From NCBI RefSeq assembly GCF_003012735.1, contig NZ_PXYI01000005.1, positions 434,001-498,000 of the forward strand: DNA of 64,000 nucleotides, in the 5' to 3' direction. A program made the translations under genes and the position numbers. This stretch comes from Allosphingosinicella deserti (GTDB taxonomy: Bacteria > Pseudomonadota > Alphaproteobacteria > Sphingomonadales > Sphingomonadaceae). Below are positions 16,562-24,127 of this stretch, piece by piece (the first letter of the stretch is position 1; each line of letters starts with the position of its first letter). Below the pieces are notes generated by a model, which was given only the letters and a program-made list of their open reading frames with translations, did no database searches and was not told where the DNA came from.

Positions 16562-17902
16562 ATGAACCCGGCCGACATCCGCCTCGTCCTCGCCGCGATC
16601 GCCGGGATCGCGCTGGCGATCGTGCTGATCGTCAAGGGGCGGCTCCACCCGTTCATCGGGCTGCTCTGCGGCGCGTTCGCGGTGGGGGTGCTCGCCGGGC
16701 TGCCGATCGGCGACACCGCCAAGGCAGTGCAGAAGGGGGTCGGCGACATCGTCGGCGGCACGGGGCTGGTGGTCGCGCTCGGCCTGTCCCTGGGGGCGAT
16801 GCTGCATCTGTCGGGCGGCGCACAGGCGCTGGCGACGGCGGCTTTGGGGGTGACCGGGCCGCGGGCGGCGCCGTGGGCGACGCTCGGCATCGCGATCGTC
16901 ATCGGCCTGCCCCTGTTCTTCGAGACCGGTCTGGTGCTGCTGCTTCCGATCGTTGTCGCGGCGGCGCGGGCGCTGCCCGACGACGGTGACCGCGACGCGG
17001 CGAAATTGCGGATGATCATGCCGGCGCTGGCGGGGCTCGGCGTGGTGCACGCGCTGGTGCCGCCGCATCCCGGACCCCTGCTCGCGGTCGAGGCGCTGAA
17101 CGCCAGCCTCGGCCTCACCATGCTCTACGGGATCGCGATCGCGATCCCGATCGCGATCCTCGCCGGGCCGGTGCTCGCGCGGTTCGTCACGCCCGGGGTC
17201 AAGCTTACGGAGCCGGTGCTGAGCGATCCGGTGGTCGACCTGGTGACGCCGTCGCGCGGCGCCGCTTTGTTCATCGTGCTGCTGCCGATCGTACTGATCG
17301 CGGCGGGCGAGCTCGGCAAGTTGGTGCCGGCGCTCGCCGACGCCGCCTGGCTCGCTGCGGCGAGCAACCCGGTGCTGGCGCTGCTCGTCACCAATCTGCT
17401 CGCCTTGCCGCTGCTGTTCGGGCGGCGGCTGCGCGAGGCGGTGATCCAGGACGCGATTTGGCACGAGACGATGGAAGCGGCCGGCGCGATCCTGCTGGCA
17501 ATCGGCGCCGGCGGCGCGCTCAAGCAGGTGCTGGTCAGCGCCGGCCTGTCGGACCTGCTGGCGCGGGTGGTGATGATGTACGCGATCTCGCCCCTGCTGC
17601 TCGGCTGGCTGGTTGCGGTCGGGATCCGGCTCGCCGCCGGATCGGCGACGGTTGCGACGATCACCGCGGTCGGCGTGATGCCCGGGGTGGTCGCCGCCTC
17701 GGGCGCCTCGCCGGAGCTGGTGGTGCTGGCGATCGGCGCAGGATCGGTGTTCTTCAGCCACGTCAACGATCCCGGCTTCTGGCTGGTCAAAAGCTATGTC
17801 GGCACCAGCACCGCGGACACGTTCCGGACATGGTCGCTGCTCGAGACGGTGATCTCGGTGGCAGGGCTCGCGATGGTGGTGGCGCTCAGCTACGTGGTTT
17901 GA
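16562..17902 (+). CDS. gntP: GntP-family gluconate permease
   Basis: A 446-residue inner-membrane transporter of the gluconate:H+ symporter family. It has about 12-14 hydrophobic segments, the family motif around LPLFFETGLVLLLPI, VPPHPGPLLAVEAL in the middle, and FFSHVNDPGFWLVKSY near the C-terminus, all typical of GntP/GntT. The length equals the E. coli proteins. It converges on gluconokinase (minus strand) across about 205 nt, so gluconate uptake and phosphorylation are encoded tail-to-tail rather than in one operon. Related family members can carry other sugar acids, but the neighbouring kinase supports gluconate. Confidence 0.93.
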   Translation: MNPADIRLVLAAIAGIALAIVLIVKGRLHPFIGLLCGAFAVGVLAGLPIGDTAKAVQKGVGDIVGGTGLVVALGLSLGAMLHLSGGAQALATAALGVTGPRAAPWATLGIAIVIGLPLFFETGLVLLLPIVVAAARALPDDGDRDAAKLRMIMPALAGLGVVHALVPPHPGPLLAVEALNASLGLTMLYGIAIAIPIAILAGPVLARFVTPGVKLTEPVLSDPVVDLVTPSRGAALFIVLLPIVLIAAGELGKLVPALADAAWLAAASNPVLALLVTNLLALPLLFGRRLREAVIQDAIWHETMEAAGAILLAIGAGGALKQVLVSAGLSDLLARVVMMYAISPLLLGWLVAVGIRLAAGSATVATITAVGVMPGVVAASGASPELVVLAIGAGSVFFSHVNDPGFWLVKSYVGTSTADTFRTWSLLETVISVAGLAMVVALSYVV

Positions 17903-17908
17903 AGCAAT

Positions 17909-18099
17909 CTCCCCGAGCAAGCTCGGGGAGGGGACCGCGCGCAGCGCGGTGGAAGGGGTATAGAGACCCCTGCTGACTCACATCCCTACGCGGTATGGGC
18001 CTCGGACCCCCCCCCACCTCCCATGAGCAGGTCGCCATCTCCCCCGGAGATGGCTGCGCCGCGCGGCGCGTGGCGCACCTGCTCATCGGGGAGGATCTA
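17909..18099. repeat. Composite multi-hairpin repeat element between gntP and gntK
   Basis: Six inverted repeats are packed into 190 nt between the two convergent stops. They are CTCCCCGAGC/GCTCGGGGAG (17909-17930), ACCGCGC/GCGCGGT (17934-17950), AGGGGT/ACCCCT (17954-17971), and an outer pair ATGAGCAGGT (18023-18032)/ACCTGCTCAT (18077-18086) enclosing CCATCTCC/GGAGATGG (18035-18053) and GCGCC/GGCGC (18056-18069). The right end, CGGGGAGGATCTA, recurs exactly at the end of the palindrome at 22125-22155, so both belong to one repeat family. It probably also acts as a two-way terminator. Confidence 0.75.
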
Positions 18100-18107
18100 A
18101 GAAGGGG

Positions 18108-18734
18108 CTAGCCCGCAACCGCAGGCACTGCCGTGCGCGCCCAGGCCAGAACCTGGTTCCGCAGATCCTCGAGCGGGGCGTAGCAATGCAGCACAAGAGC
18201 GCGTTCGTCGGGGCCGGGGCGTTCGAGGGTGGCGAACTGGCTGTCGAGCAGGCTCGGCGGCATATAGTGGCTGGTGCGCTCGGCCAGGCGGAGGGCGATC
18301 TCGTCGCGGTCGCCGTCGAGCAGCACGAACAGCAGCGGCATTCCGGCGGCGGCCTGGAGGCGAGCGCGGTAGGCGCGCTTGAGGGCGGAGCAGGCGGCGA
18401 GGGCGAAGCCTTCGGCGCGGACGGCGGCGCCGATCGCGCCGCCGAGCCGATCGAGCCAGGGCCAGCGATCCTCGTCGTTCAAGGGCTGGCCGGCGCGCAT
18501 CTTGGCGATGCTGGCGGGGGCGTGGAAGGAATCGCCGTCGAGGGCGGGGCAGGCGAGAAAGGCGGCGAGATCCGCGACCAGGGTCGACTTGCCGCAGCCG
18601 CTGACGCCCATCACGACGATCCCGCAGCGCGGCAGCCCGCTTCTGTCCCCCCGCCCGCCGGGCGGCAGTCCGCTTCTCTCTCCGTGTGCGTGCAAAATTG
18701 GCCCCCGTCGTTCGCGTGAGGTCAGGCCACGCAT
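18108..18734 (-). CDS. gntK: Gluconokinase
   Basis: GntK phosphorylates D-gluconate to 6-phosphogluconate, feeding the Entner-Doudoroff or pentose phosphate route. It shows the P-loop VMGVSGCGKST, DGDSFHAPASIAKMRAGQPLNDEDRWPWL (key residues H-x-P, K-M and the LNDEDRWPWL signature) and SALKRAYRARL, ending with DLRNQVLAWA. The ATG at 18734 gives 208 residues, about 35 more than usual; the extra N-terminus includes a direct repeat of a 15-nt segment and is not conserved, so the true start is probably a non-ATG codon or the GTG/ATG just before GVSG. It is divergent from a TBDR gene. Confidence 0.93.
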   Translation of the reverse strand: MRGLTSRERRGPILHAHGERSGLPPGGRGDRSGLPRCGIVVMGVSGCGKSTLVADLAAFLACPALDGDSFHAPASIAKMRAGQPLNDEDRWPWLDRLGGAIGAAVRAEGFALAACSALKRAYRARLQAAAGMPLLFVLLDGDRDEIALRLAERTSHYMPPSLLDSQFATLERPGPDERALVLHCYAPLEDLRNQVLAWARTAVPAVAG

Positions 18735-18863
18735 CCACCCGCCACCCTAAGGATGCGCCGCCGTTTATGACAATTACGACCTTTGTCGCAACTCGCCGGT
18801 GCCGCCGCTTTCGAGCCGCGGCTCGCCTCCGAGAGACGCCTCGAGATCCCGCCTGCGACCATG

Positions 18864-18875
18864 GTCGTATATGAT
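18864..18875. promoter_or_regulatory. Candidate GntR-type operator upstream of TBDR (imperfect copy)
   Basis: GTCGTATATGAT matches the perfect palindrome ATCGTATACGAT found before the TBDR at 24128-26905 in 10 of 12 positions. Both sites end exactly 88 nt before the respective start codon. This strongly suggests one regulator for both receptors; TTGTATACAA-like sites are typical of UxuR-class GntR proteins. Confidence 0.5.
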
Positions 18876-18963
18876 CGCAGCATTGCGATCCGTTACAACG
18901 ATCTCTCGACGGCGCGATGACTCATCCGAAGCTCACGCGCAGATCACAACTTCATGGGGGCGG

Positions 18964-21900
18964 ATGATGCGGACGAAAATGCTTGATCGAGAATGCCGTG
19001 GAACCGGTACCAGTTTCGCGGCGCTTGCGGTGGCGCTGGCGGCGTCGCTGAGCGCCACCCCCGCTTTCGCCCAGACCGCGCCGGCCGGGCCTCAGGCCGG
19101 CCCGGCGACCGAGCCGACCGCCCCGGGATCCGATGCCGCCCCGCCCGAAGTGCCGACCACCGACGCGGCCCCGGCGACGCGGACCGGCACCGATCTCGAC
19201 GGTGAGCGCGAGGTGATCATCACCGGCACCCGCATCCGTACCAGCGGCTTCACCGCGCCGACTCCGACGACGATGATCGGCGAGGAGCAGATCGCCGCCA
19301 ACGCCCAGCCAAACCTGTTCAACACGATCGCGCAATTGCCGTCGTTGCAGGGCTCGACCGGCGCCGCGACCGGCACGTTCAGCACGTCGAGCGGCCAGCA
19401 GGGCCTCAGCTCCTTCTCGCTGCGCGGGCTCGGTACGATCCGCACCCTGACCCTGCTCGATGGCCAGCGCGTGGTCGGCGCCAACGTCACCGGCGTTCCC
19501 GACATCTCGATGTTCCCCCAGCTGCTGGTGAAGCGGGTCGACGTGGTCAATGGCGGCGCGTCGGCCTCCTACGGCTCGGACGCGGTCGGCGGTGTCGTCA
19601 ACTTCATCACCGACACCCGCTTCACCGGCTTCAAGGCAAACATCCAGGGCGGCGTCACCCATTATGGCGACGACGGCCAGGGCCTGATCCAGGCGGCGTT
19701 CGGCAAGGCCTTCCTCGACGATCGCCTGCACTTCATCGTCAGTGGCGAATATGATCACGAAGCCGGCGTCGGCCCGGGCGATTTCGGCCTCGATCTCGCC
19801 GGCCAGCGCGACTGGTACCGCGCGACCACCCTGCTCAACACCGGCGTCACCAACAACGGCCTGCCGCAGTTCAATTATCGCGACTTCGCCCAGCCGTACC
19901 AATATGCGCTATACGGGCTGATCAACAACGGCCCACTGCAGGGCATCGCCTTCGATCGCGGCGGCACGCCGTTCGCGTTCAACTACGGATCGAACGGCGT
20001 GCCCCTCGGCAACGGCCGGGTGTCGAACTGCTATCCCGGCAACAGCTTCTGCATCGGCGGCGATCTTTCGGGCGCACCGGGTTCCGGCGCGTCGCTCAAA
20101 TCGGCGCTGGAGCGCGCGGTCGGCTTTGGCCGGCTGAGCTACGATTTCGCCGAGAACAACGAGATCTACGTCACCGTCAACATCGCTCAGGTGAAGACCA
20201 GCAACAATCCGAGCCCGGGCTACAACCGCCCGAACCTTACCGTCCAGTGCGCGAACCCGTATCTGCCTCAGGTGATCCGCGACCGCTGCGCCACCGCAGG
20301 CATTACCTCGTTCAACTTCGGCACCAGCAACGGCGCCTTTCCCGATCCCCTGGTCTCGACCGACCGGCGACAATATCGCTTCGTCGCCGGGGTGAAAGGC
20401 GAGTTCGGCCTGGCCGGCACCAACTGGGCCTATGACGGCTATTACCAGCACGGCATCACCAAATCGGACATCGACGTCGACGACATCGTGCTGCAGAATC
20501 GCTACGTCGCGGCGACCAATGCGATCAGCCTCAACGGCGCGATCGTCTGCGCCGATCCGGTGGCGCGGGCGGCGGGCTGCCAGCCGATCAACGTGTTCGG
20601 CGGCTTTACGCCTTCGGAGGCTGCGCTCGCCTATGTCACGCCAGAGAACGGACCGTTCCAGCACACCAAGCTCACCCAGGACGTGGTCAGCCTCAATTTC
20701 TCGGGCGAGCCGGTCAATCTGTGGGCGGGGCCGCTGTCGGTGGCGTTCGGCGGCGAATATCGCCGCGAATATTACCGGGTGAATGCCGATCCCTATGGCG
20801 CCGGAGTCAGCGACATCAGCCCCTATGATGCCGATTATCCGGCCGATCCGCTGCTCAACGCGCCGCTCGGCAGCAATTGGGCGGCGGGCAACTACAAGAA
20901 CGGCAGCGGCAAATATGATGTCTGGGAAGGCTTCCTGGAGCTCAACCTGCCGCTGATCGACAGCGAGCAGCTTGGCCGCGCGAACCTCAACGGCGCCGCG
21001 CGCATGACCCATTACAGCACCTCGGGCACGGTGTGGGCGTGGAAGGTCGGGGGCACCTGGGATACGCCGGTCGAAGGCGTGCGGCTGCGCGCGGTGACCT
21101 CCCGCGACGTGCGCGCGCCCAATCTGTCGGAGCTGTTCGCGGCGCCGACCGTGACCACCCTGCCGAACTTCAACGATCCGTTCCGCAACGTCGCGGTGCA
21201 GGCGTTTCAGAACACGATCGGCAATCCCGATCTCGACCCGGAGATCGCGCGCAACACCGAAGTCGGCATCGTGTTGTCGCGGCCGAGCTGGGCGCCGGGG
21301 CTCAGCCTGTCGCTCGATTACTACACGATCAAGCTCAACGGCGTGATCTCGACCCTGACCGCGGACCAGATCGTGCGCTTCTGCTTCGAGGGCAACGATA
21401 CCTTCTGCGGCGGCTTCGTGCTCGACAGCCCGGTCCAGGGCGGCAATTTCATCAATGTCCAGCCGTTCAACCTCGCCTCGTGGAAGACCAGCGGGTTCGA
21501 CATCGAGGCGAGCTACCAATGGCAGCGGCCGCTCGGCCTGCCCGGCAGCTTCACCATCCGTGCGCTCGCCACCCATATCCGCGAATTCAAGGTCAATGCC
21601 GGCATCGCCGGAGTCGATGTGGTCGACCAGGCCGGCGCCAACACCGGCAACACGCCCGACTGGAAAGTGCTCGGCATCCAAACCTACAGCACGGACCGGT
21701 TCAGCTTCACCCTGCAGGAGCGCTGGTTCAGCGACGGCGTGTTCGGCAACCAATATGTCGTCTGCACCACCGCCTGCCCGGTCTCGACCGGCAACCATCC
21801 GACGATCGACTTCAACAAGATGAAGGGCGCGCTCTACATCGACATCGGCGGATCGGCGAAGGTCAGCGAGAATTTCGAAGCTTTCTTCAAGGTCGACAAT

Positions 21901-22017
21901 CTGTTCGACAAGGATCCCGAGCCGTCGCCGCAGACCAATACCGGCCTCGACGTCAACCCGGCGCTCTACGACACGCTCGGCCGCATCTATCGCGCGGGTG
22001 TGCGTCTGCGCTTCTGA
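18964..22017 (+). CDS. TonB-dependent receptor
   Basis: A 1017-residue outer-membrane receptor. The signal peptide ends near residue 38 (TPAFAQ), a Pro/Ala/Thr-rich spacer follows, then the TonB-box region EVIITGTRIRTSGF, the plug domain with FSLRGLGTIRTLTLLDGQRV and GGASASYGSDAVGGVVNFIT, and a barrel ending in RLRF. The plug resembles the large sphingomonad family with GTRI and DGQRV motifs. ATG 18964 and 18967 are both possible; the GGGGG ribosome site favours 18967. It is divergent from gntK and shares an operator and spacing with the TBDR at 24128, so gluconate or a related sugar acid is a candidate ligand. Confidence 0.92.
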   Translation: MMRTKMLDRECRGTGTSFAALAVALAASLSATPAFAQTAPAGPQAGPATEPTAPGSDAAPPEVPTTDAAPATRTGTDLDGEREVIITGTRIRTSGFTAPTPTTMIGEEQIAANAQPNLFNTIAQLPSLQGSTGAATGTFSTSSGQQGLSSFSLRGLGTIRTLTLLDGQRVVGANVTGVPDISMFPQLLVKRVDVVNGGASASYGSDAVGGVVNFITDTRFTGFKANIQGGVTHYGDDGQGLIQAAFGKAFLDDRLHFIVSGEYDHEAGVGPGDFGLDLAGQRDWYRATTLLNTGVTNNGLPQFNYRDFAQPYQYALYGLINNGPLQGIAFDRGGTPFAFNYGSNGVPLGNGRVSNCYPGNSFCIGGDLSGAPGSGASLKSALERAVGFGRLSYDFAENNEIYVTVNIAQVKTSNNPSPGYNRPNLTVQCANPYLPQVIRDRCATAGITSFNFGTSNGAFPDPLVSTDRRQYRFVAGVKGEFGLAGTNWAYDGYYQHGITKSDIDVDDIVLQNRYVAATNAISLNGAIVCADPVARAAGCQPINVFGGFTPSEAALAYVTPENGPFQHTKLTQDVVSLNFSGEPVNLWAGPLSVAFGGEYRREYYRVNADPYGAGVSDISPYDADYPADPLLNAPLGSNWAAGNYKNGSGKYDVWEGFLELNLPLIDSEQLGRANLNGAARMTHYSTSGTVWAWKVGGTWDTPVEGVRLRAVTSRDVRAPNLSELFAAPTVTTLPNFNDPFRNVAVQAFQNTIGNPDLDPEIARNTEVGIVLSRPSWAPGLSLSLDYYTIKLNGVISTLTADQIVRFCFEGNDTFCGGFVLDSPVQGGNFINVQPFNLASWKTSGFDIEASYQWQRPLGLPGSFTIRALATHIREFKVNAGIAGVDVVDQAGANTGNTPDWKVLGIQTYSTDRFSFTLQERWFSDGVFGNQYVVCTTACPVSTGNHPTIDFNKMKGALYIDIGGSAKVSENFEAFFKVDNLFDKDPEPSPQTNTGLDVNPALYDTLGRIYRAGVRLRF

Positions 22018-22034
22018 TCACGGTCTCTCCGCCT

Positions 22035-22109
22035 GGTTGGCGGGGGCGCCGCGCGCGTTGCCGGCTGGAAAGCCGGGGCGCGTGGCGGGGCGTTCGCCAA
22101 CCGCTTTTT
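22035..22109 (+). terminator. Structured terminator after the TBDR gene
   Basis: GGTTGGCG (22035-22042) pairs with CGCCAACC (22095-22102), enclosing the hairpin CCGGCT-GGAA-AGCCGG (22061-22076), and GCTTTTT follows. It lies 18 nt past the stop. Confidence 0.65.
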
Positions 22110-22124
22110 CGGGGTGGGACTGAA

Positions 22125-22155
22125 ATCCTCCCCGAGCGAGCTCGGGGAGGATCTA
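22125..22155. repeat. Near-perfect 28-nt palindrome related to the 17909-18099 element
   Basis: A 13-bp perfect inverted repeat (ATCCTCCCCGAGC and its complement) with a 2-nt centre, ending in GGGGAGGATCTA as in the element at 17909-18099. It lies between the TBDR terminator and dld. Confidence 0.75.
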
Positions 22156-22201
22156 GCGGCTTGCGCCGCACGGTGACGAAGGTGCACCTTCGCGCCTGAT
22201 C

Positions 22202-23944
22202 ATGGACAACGCCCTTCCAGCACGAAGCGCCTCCACCGAGATCCCGTCCTCGGATCTCGTCAGCCGGCTCCGCGCCATCGTCGGCCGTCGCCACGTGCTC
22301 ACCGGCGTCAGCGCCACCCGGCCTTACGCCACCGGCTACCGGGTCGGCGGCGGGCCGGTGGCGGCGGTGGTGCGCCCACGCTCGCTCGTCGAGCTGTGGC
22401 GCGCTCTGTGCGCCTGCGTCGCTGCCGATCACATCGTCATCGCCCAGGCGGCAAATACCGGGCTGACCGGCGGTTCGACGCCGGACGGCGCCTATGACCG
22501 CCCGGTGGTGATCCTCAGCACCAGGCGGATCGTTGCCGCCTGGCTGCTGCGCGACGGCCGCCAGGTGGTGGCGCTGGCGGGGACGACGCTCGATGGGCTC
22601 GAGCGCATGCTGGCGCCGCTCGAGCGCGAGCCGCATTCGGTGATCGGATCGTCGTGCATCGGCGCGTCGGTGGTCGGCGGGATCTGCAACACTTCAGGCG
22701 GCGCGCTGATCCGGCGCGGGCCGGCTTACACCGAATATGCGCTCTACGCGCAGGTCGACGCCGACGGCGAAGTCCAGTTGTGCAACCGGCTCGGCCTCCA
22801 CCTCGGCGCCGCGCCCGAGGCGATCCTAGGCCGGCTCGACCGCGGCGAGGTCTCCGACGCCGACATCGAATCCGACGACCGCGCCGCCTCGGCGGCCGAT
22901 TACGAAGCCCAGGTGCGCGCCGTCGACGCGCCGAGCGCGGCGCGGTTCAACGCCGATCCGGGTCGGCTGTTCGAAGCCTCGGGCAGCGCCGGCCGGGTGA
23001 TCGTGTTCGCCGTCCGGCTCGACACCTTCCCGCGCGACGCGCGCACCGCCACATTCTACGTCGGCAGCAACGATCCCGGCGACCTCACCACCTTGCGGCG
23101 GCGCATGCTGGCGGAAGGGCGCACGCTGCCGGTCTCCGCAGAATATATCGACCGCGAGGCGTTCGACGTCGCCGCGCGCTACGGCAAGGACGTGTTCCTG
23201 GCGGTGCGCCGGCTCGGCACGCAGCGGCTCGGCACACTGTTCGCATGGAAGGCGCGGATCGACCGCTTCGCGCGCTGGACGCGGATACTGCCGGCCAACC
23301 TGTCGGACCATCTCGCGCAGGCGGCGAGCCGGCTGGCGCCGGCGCACCTGCCGCCGCGGCTGACCGCCTGGCGCGACCGCTACGCGCACCACCTCATCCT
23401 CAAGGTGGCCGGGGAGGGGATCGAGGAGACGCGGACTTTGCTCGGCGCGATCTTTCCAAGTGCGTCAGGCGATGTTTTCGAATGCACGGCCGAGGAAGCG
23501 TCGGCCGCCTTTTTGCACCGCTTCGCGGTTGCGGGCGCCGCGATTCGTTACCGTGCGATCCACCAGCGCGAGGTCGGCGCGCTGATCGCGCTCGACGTCG
23601 CGCTCCGCCGCAACGACGAGGATTGGCACGCGCCGCTGCCGGCCGATGTCGCGGCGCCCATTGTGAGGACCCTGCGCTACGGGCACTTCTTCTGCCACGT
23701 CTTCCATCTCGATTATCTCGTGGAGACCGGCGCCGACGCGGCCGCGCTCGAGCGGCGCATGCTCGCTTTGCTCGATGCGCGCGGCGCGGAATATCCGGCC
23801 GAGCACAATGTCGGCCATCATTATCCGGCCAAGCCGGCGCTGGCCGCCCATTATCGCGCGCTCGATCCGGGCAATCGCCTCAACCCCGGGATCGGCGGCA
23901 CGAGCCGCGCGCTGGGGTGGGGGATGGCGGGGAGGGGCGAGTGA
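22202..23944 (+). CDS. dld: Quinone-dependent D-lactate dehydrogenase
   Basis: Dld oxidises D-lactate to pyruvate at the inner face of the membrane and passes electrons to quinone. The 580-residue protein is close to the 571 of E. coli Dld and shares the FAD-binding (PCMH) motifs AANTGLTGGSTP and VIGSSCIGASVVGGICNTSG, the membrane-binding middle region rich in Arg/Lys, HHLILKV, and the C-terminal PAEHNVGHHYPAKPAL and LDPGNRLNPGIGGTS. It follows a TBDR by 184 nt and ends convergently near another TBDR. Its place inside a gluconate island is unexplained; D-lactate could be a co-substrate of the same niche. Confidence 0.95.
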   Translation: MDNALPARSASTEIPSSDLVSRLRAIVGRRHVLTGVSATRPYATGYRVGGGPVAAVVRPRSLVELWRALCACVAADHIVIAQAANTGLTGGSTPDGAYDRPVVILSTRRIVAAWLLRDGRQVVALAGTTLDGLERMLAPLEREPHSVIGSSCIGASVVGGICNTSGGALIRRGPAYTEYALYAQVDADGEVQLCNRLGLHLGAAPEAILGRLDRGEVSDADIESDDRAASAADYEAQVRAVDAPSAARFNADPGRLFEASGSAGRVIVFAVRLDTFPRDARTATFYVGSNDPGDLTTLRRRMLAEGRTLPVSAEYIDREAFDVAARYGKDVFLAVRRLGTQRLGTLFAWKARIDRFARWTRILPANLSDHLAQAASRLAPAHLPPRLTAWRDRYAHHLILKVAGEGIEETRTLLGAIFPSASGDVFECTAEEASAAFLHRFAVAGAAIRYRAIHQREVGALIALDVALRRNDEDWHAPLPADVAAPIVRTLRYGHFFCHVFHLDYLVETGADAAALERRMLALLDARGAEYPAEHNVGHHYPAKPALAAHYRALDPGNRLNPGIGGTSRALGWGMAGRGE

Positions 23945-23995
23945 GGCGGGAGGTGGGTGGTTCCCGCGCGCCGTAGATTACAATCGCGCTCCGAA

Positions 23996-24081
23996 CCGTT
24001 CGGGCCGAGCCAATCGAAGCCTCTATTTGTGTCATGACGAGAGAAGGAAAAGGAGGGCTTGGACAAGTTCAGCCCGAACGG
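23996..24081. repeat. Palindromic repeat element, degenerate copy
   Basis: Left arm 23996-24022 begins CCGTTCGGGC; right arm 24054-24081 ends AGCCCGAACGG. The arms are imperfect inverted copies of about 27 nt around a 31-nt centre. They match the better preserved element inside glgX2 (52708-52792). It lies between the convergent stops of dld and a TBDR. Confidence 0.75.
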
Positions 24082-24127
24082 GGCACACGGGACCTGGTTT
24101 GCTGGCCCGCGCGTGCCCGTCATGAGC

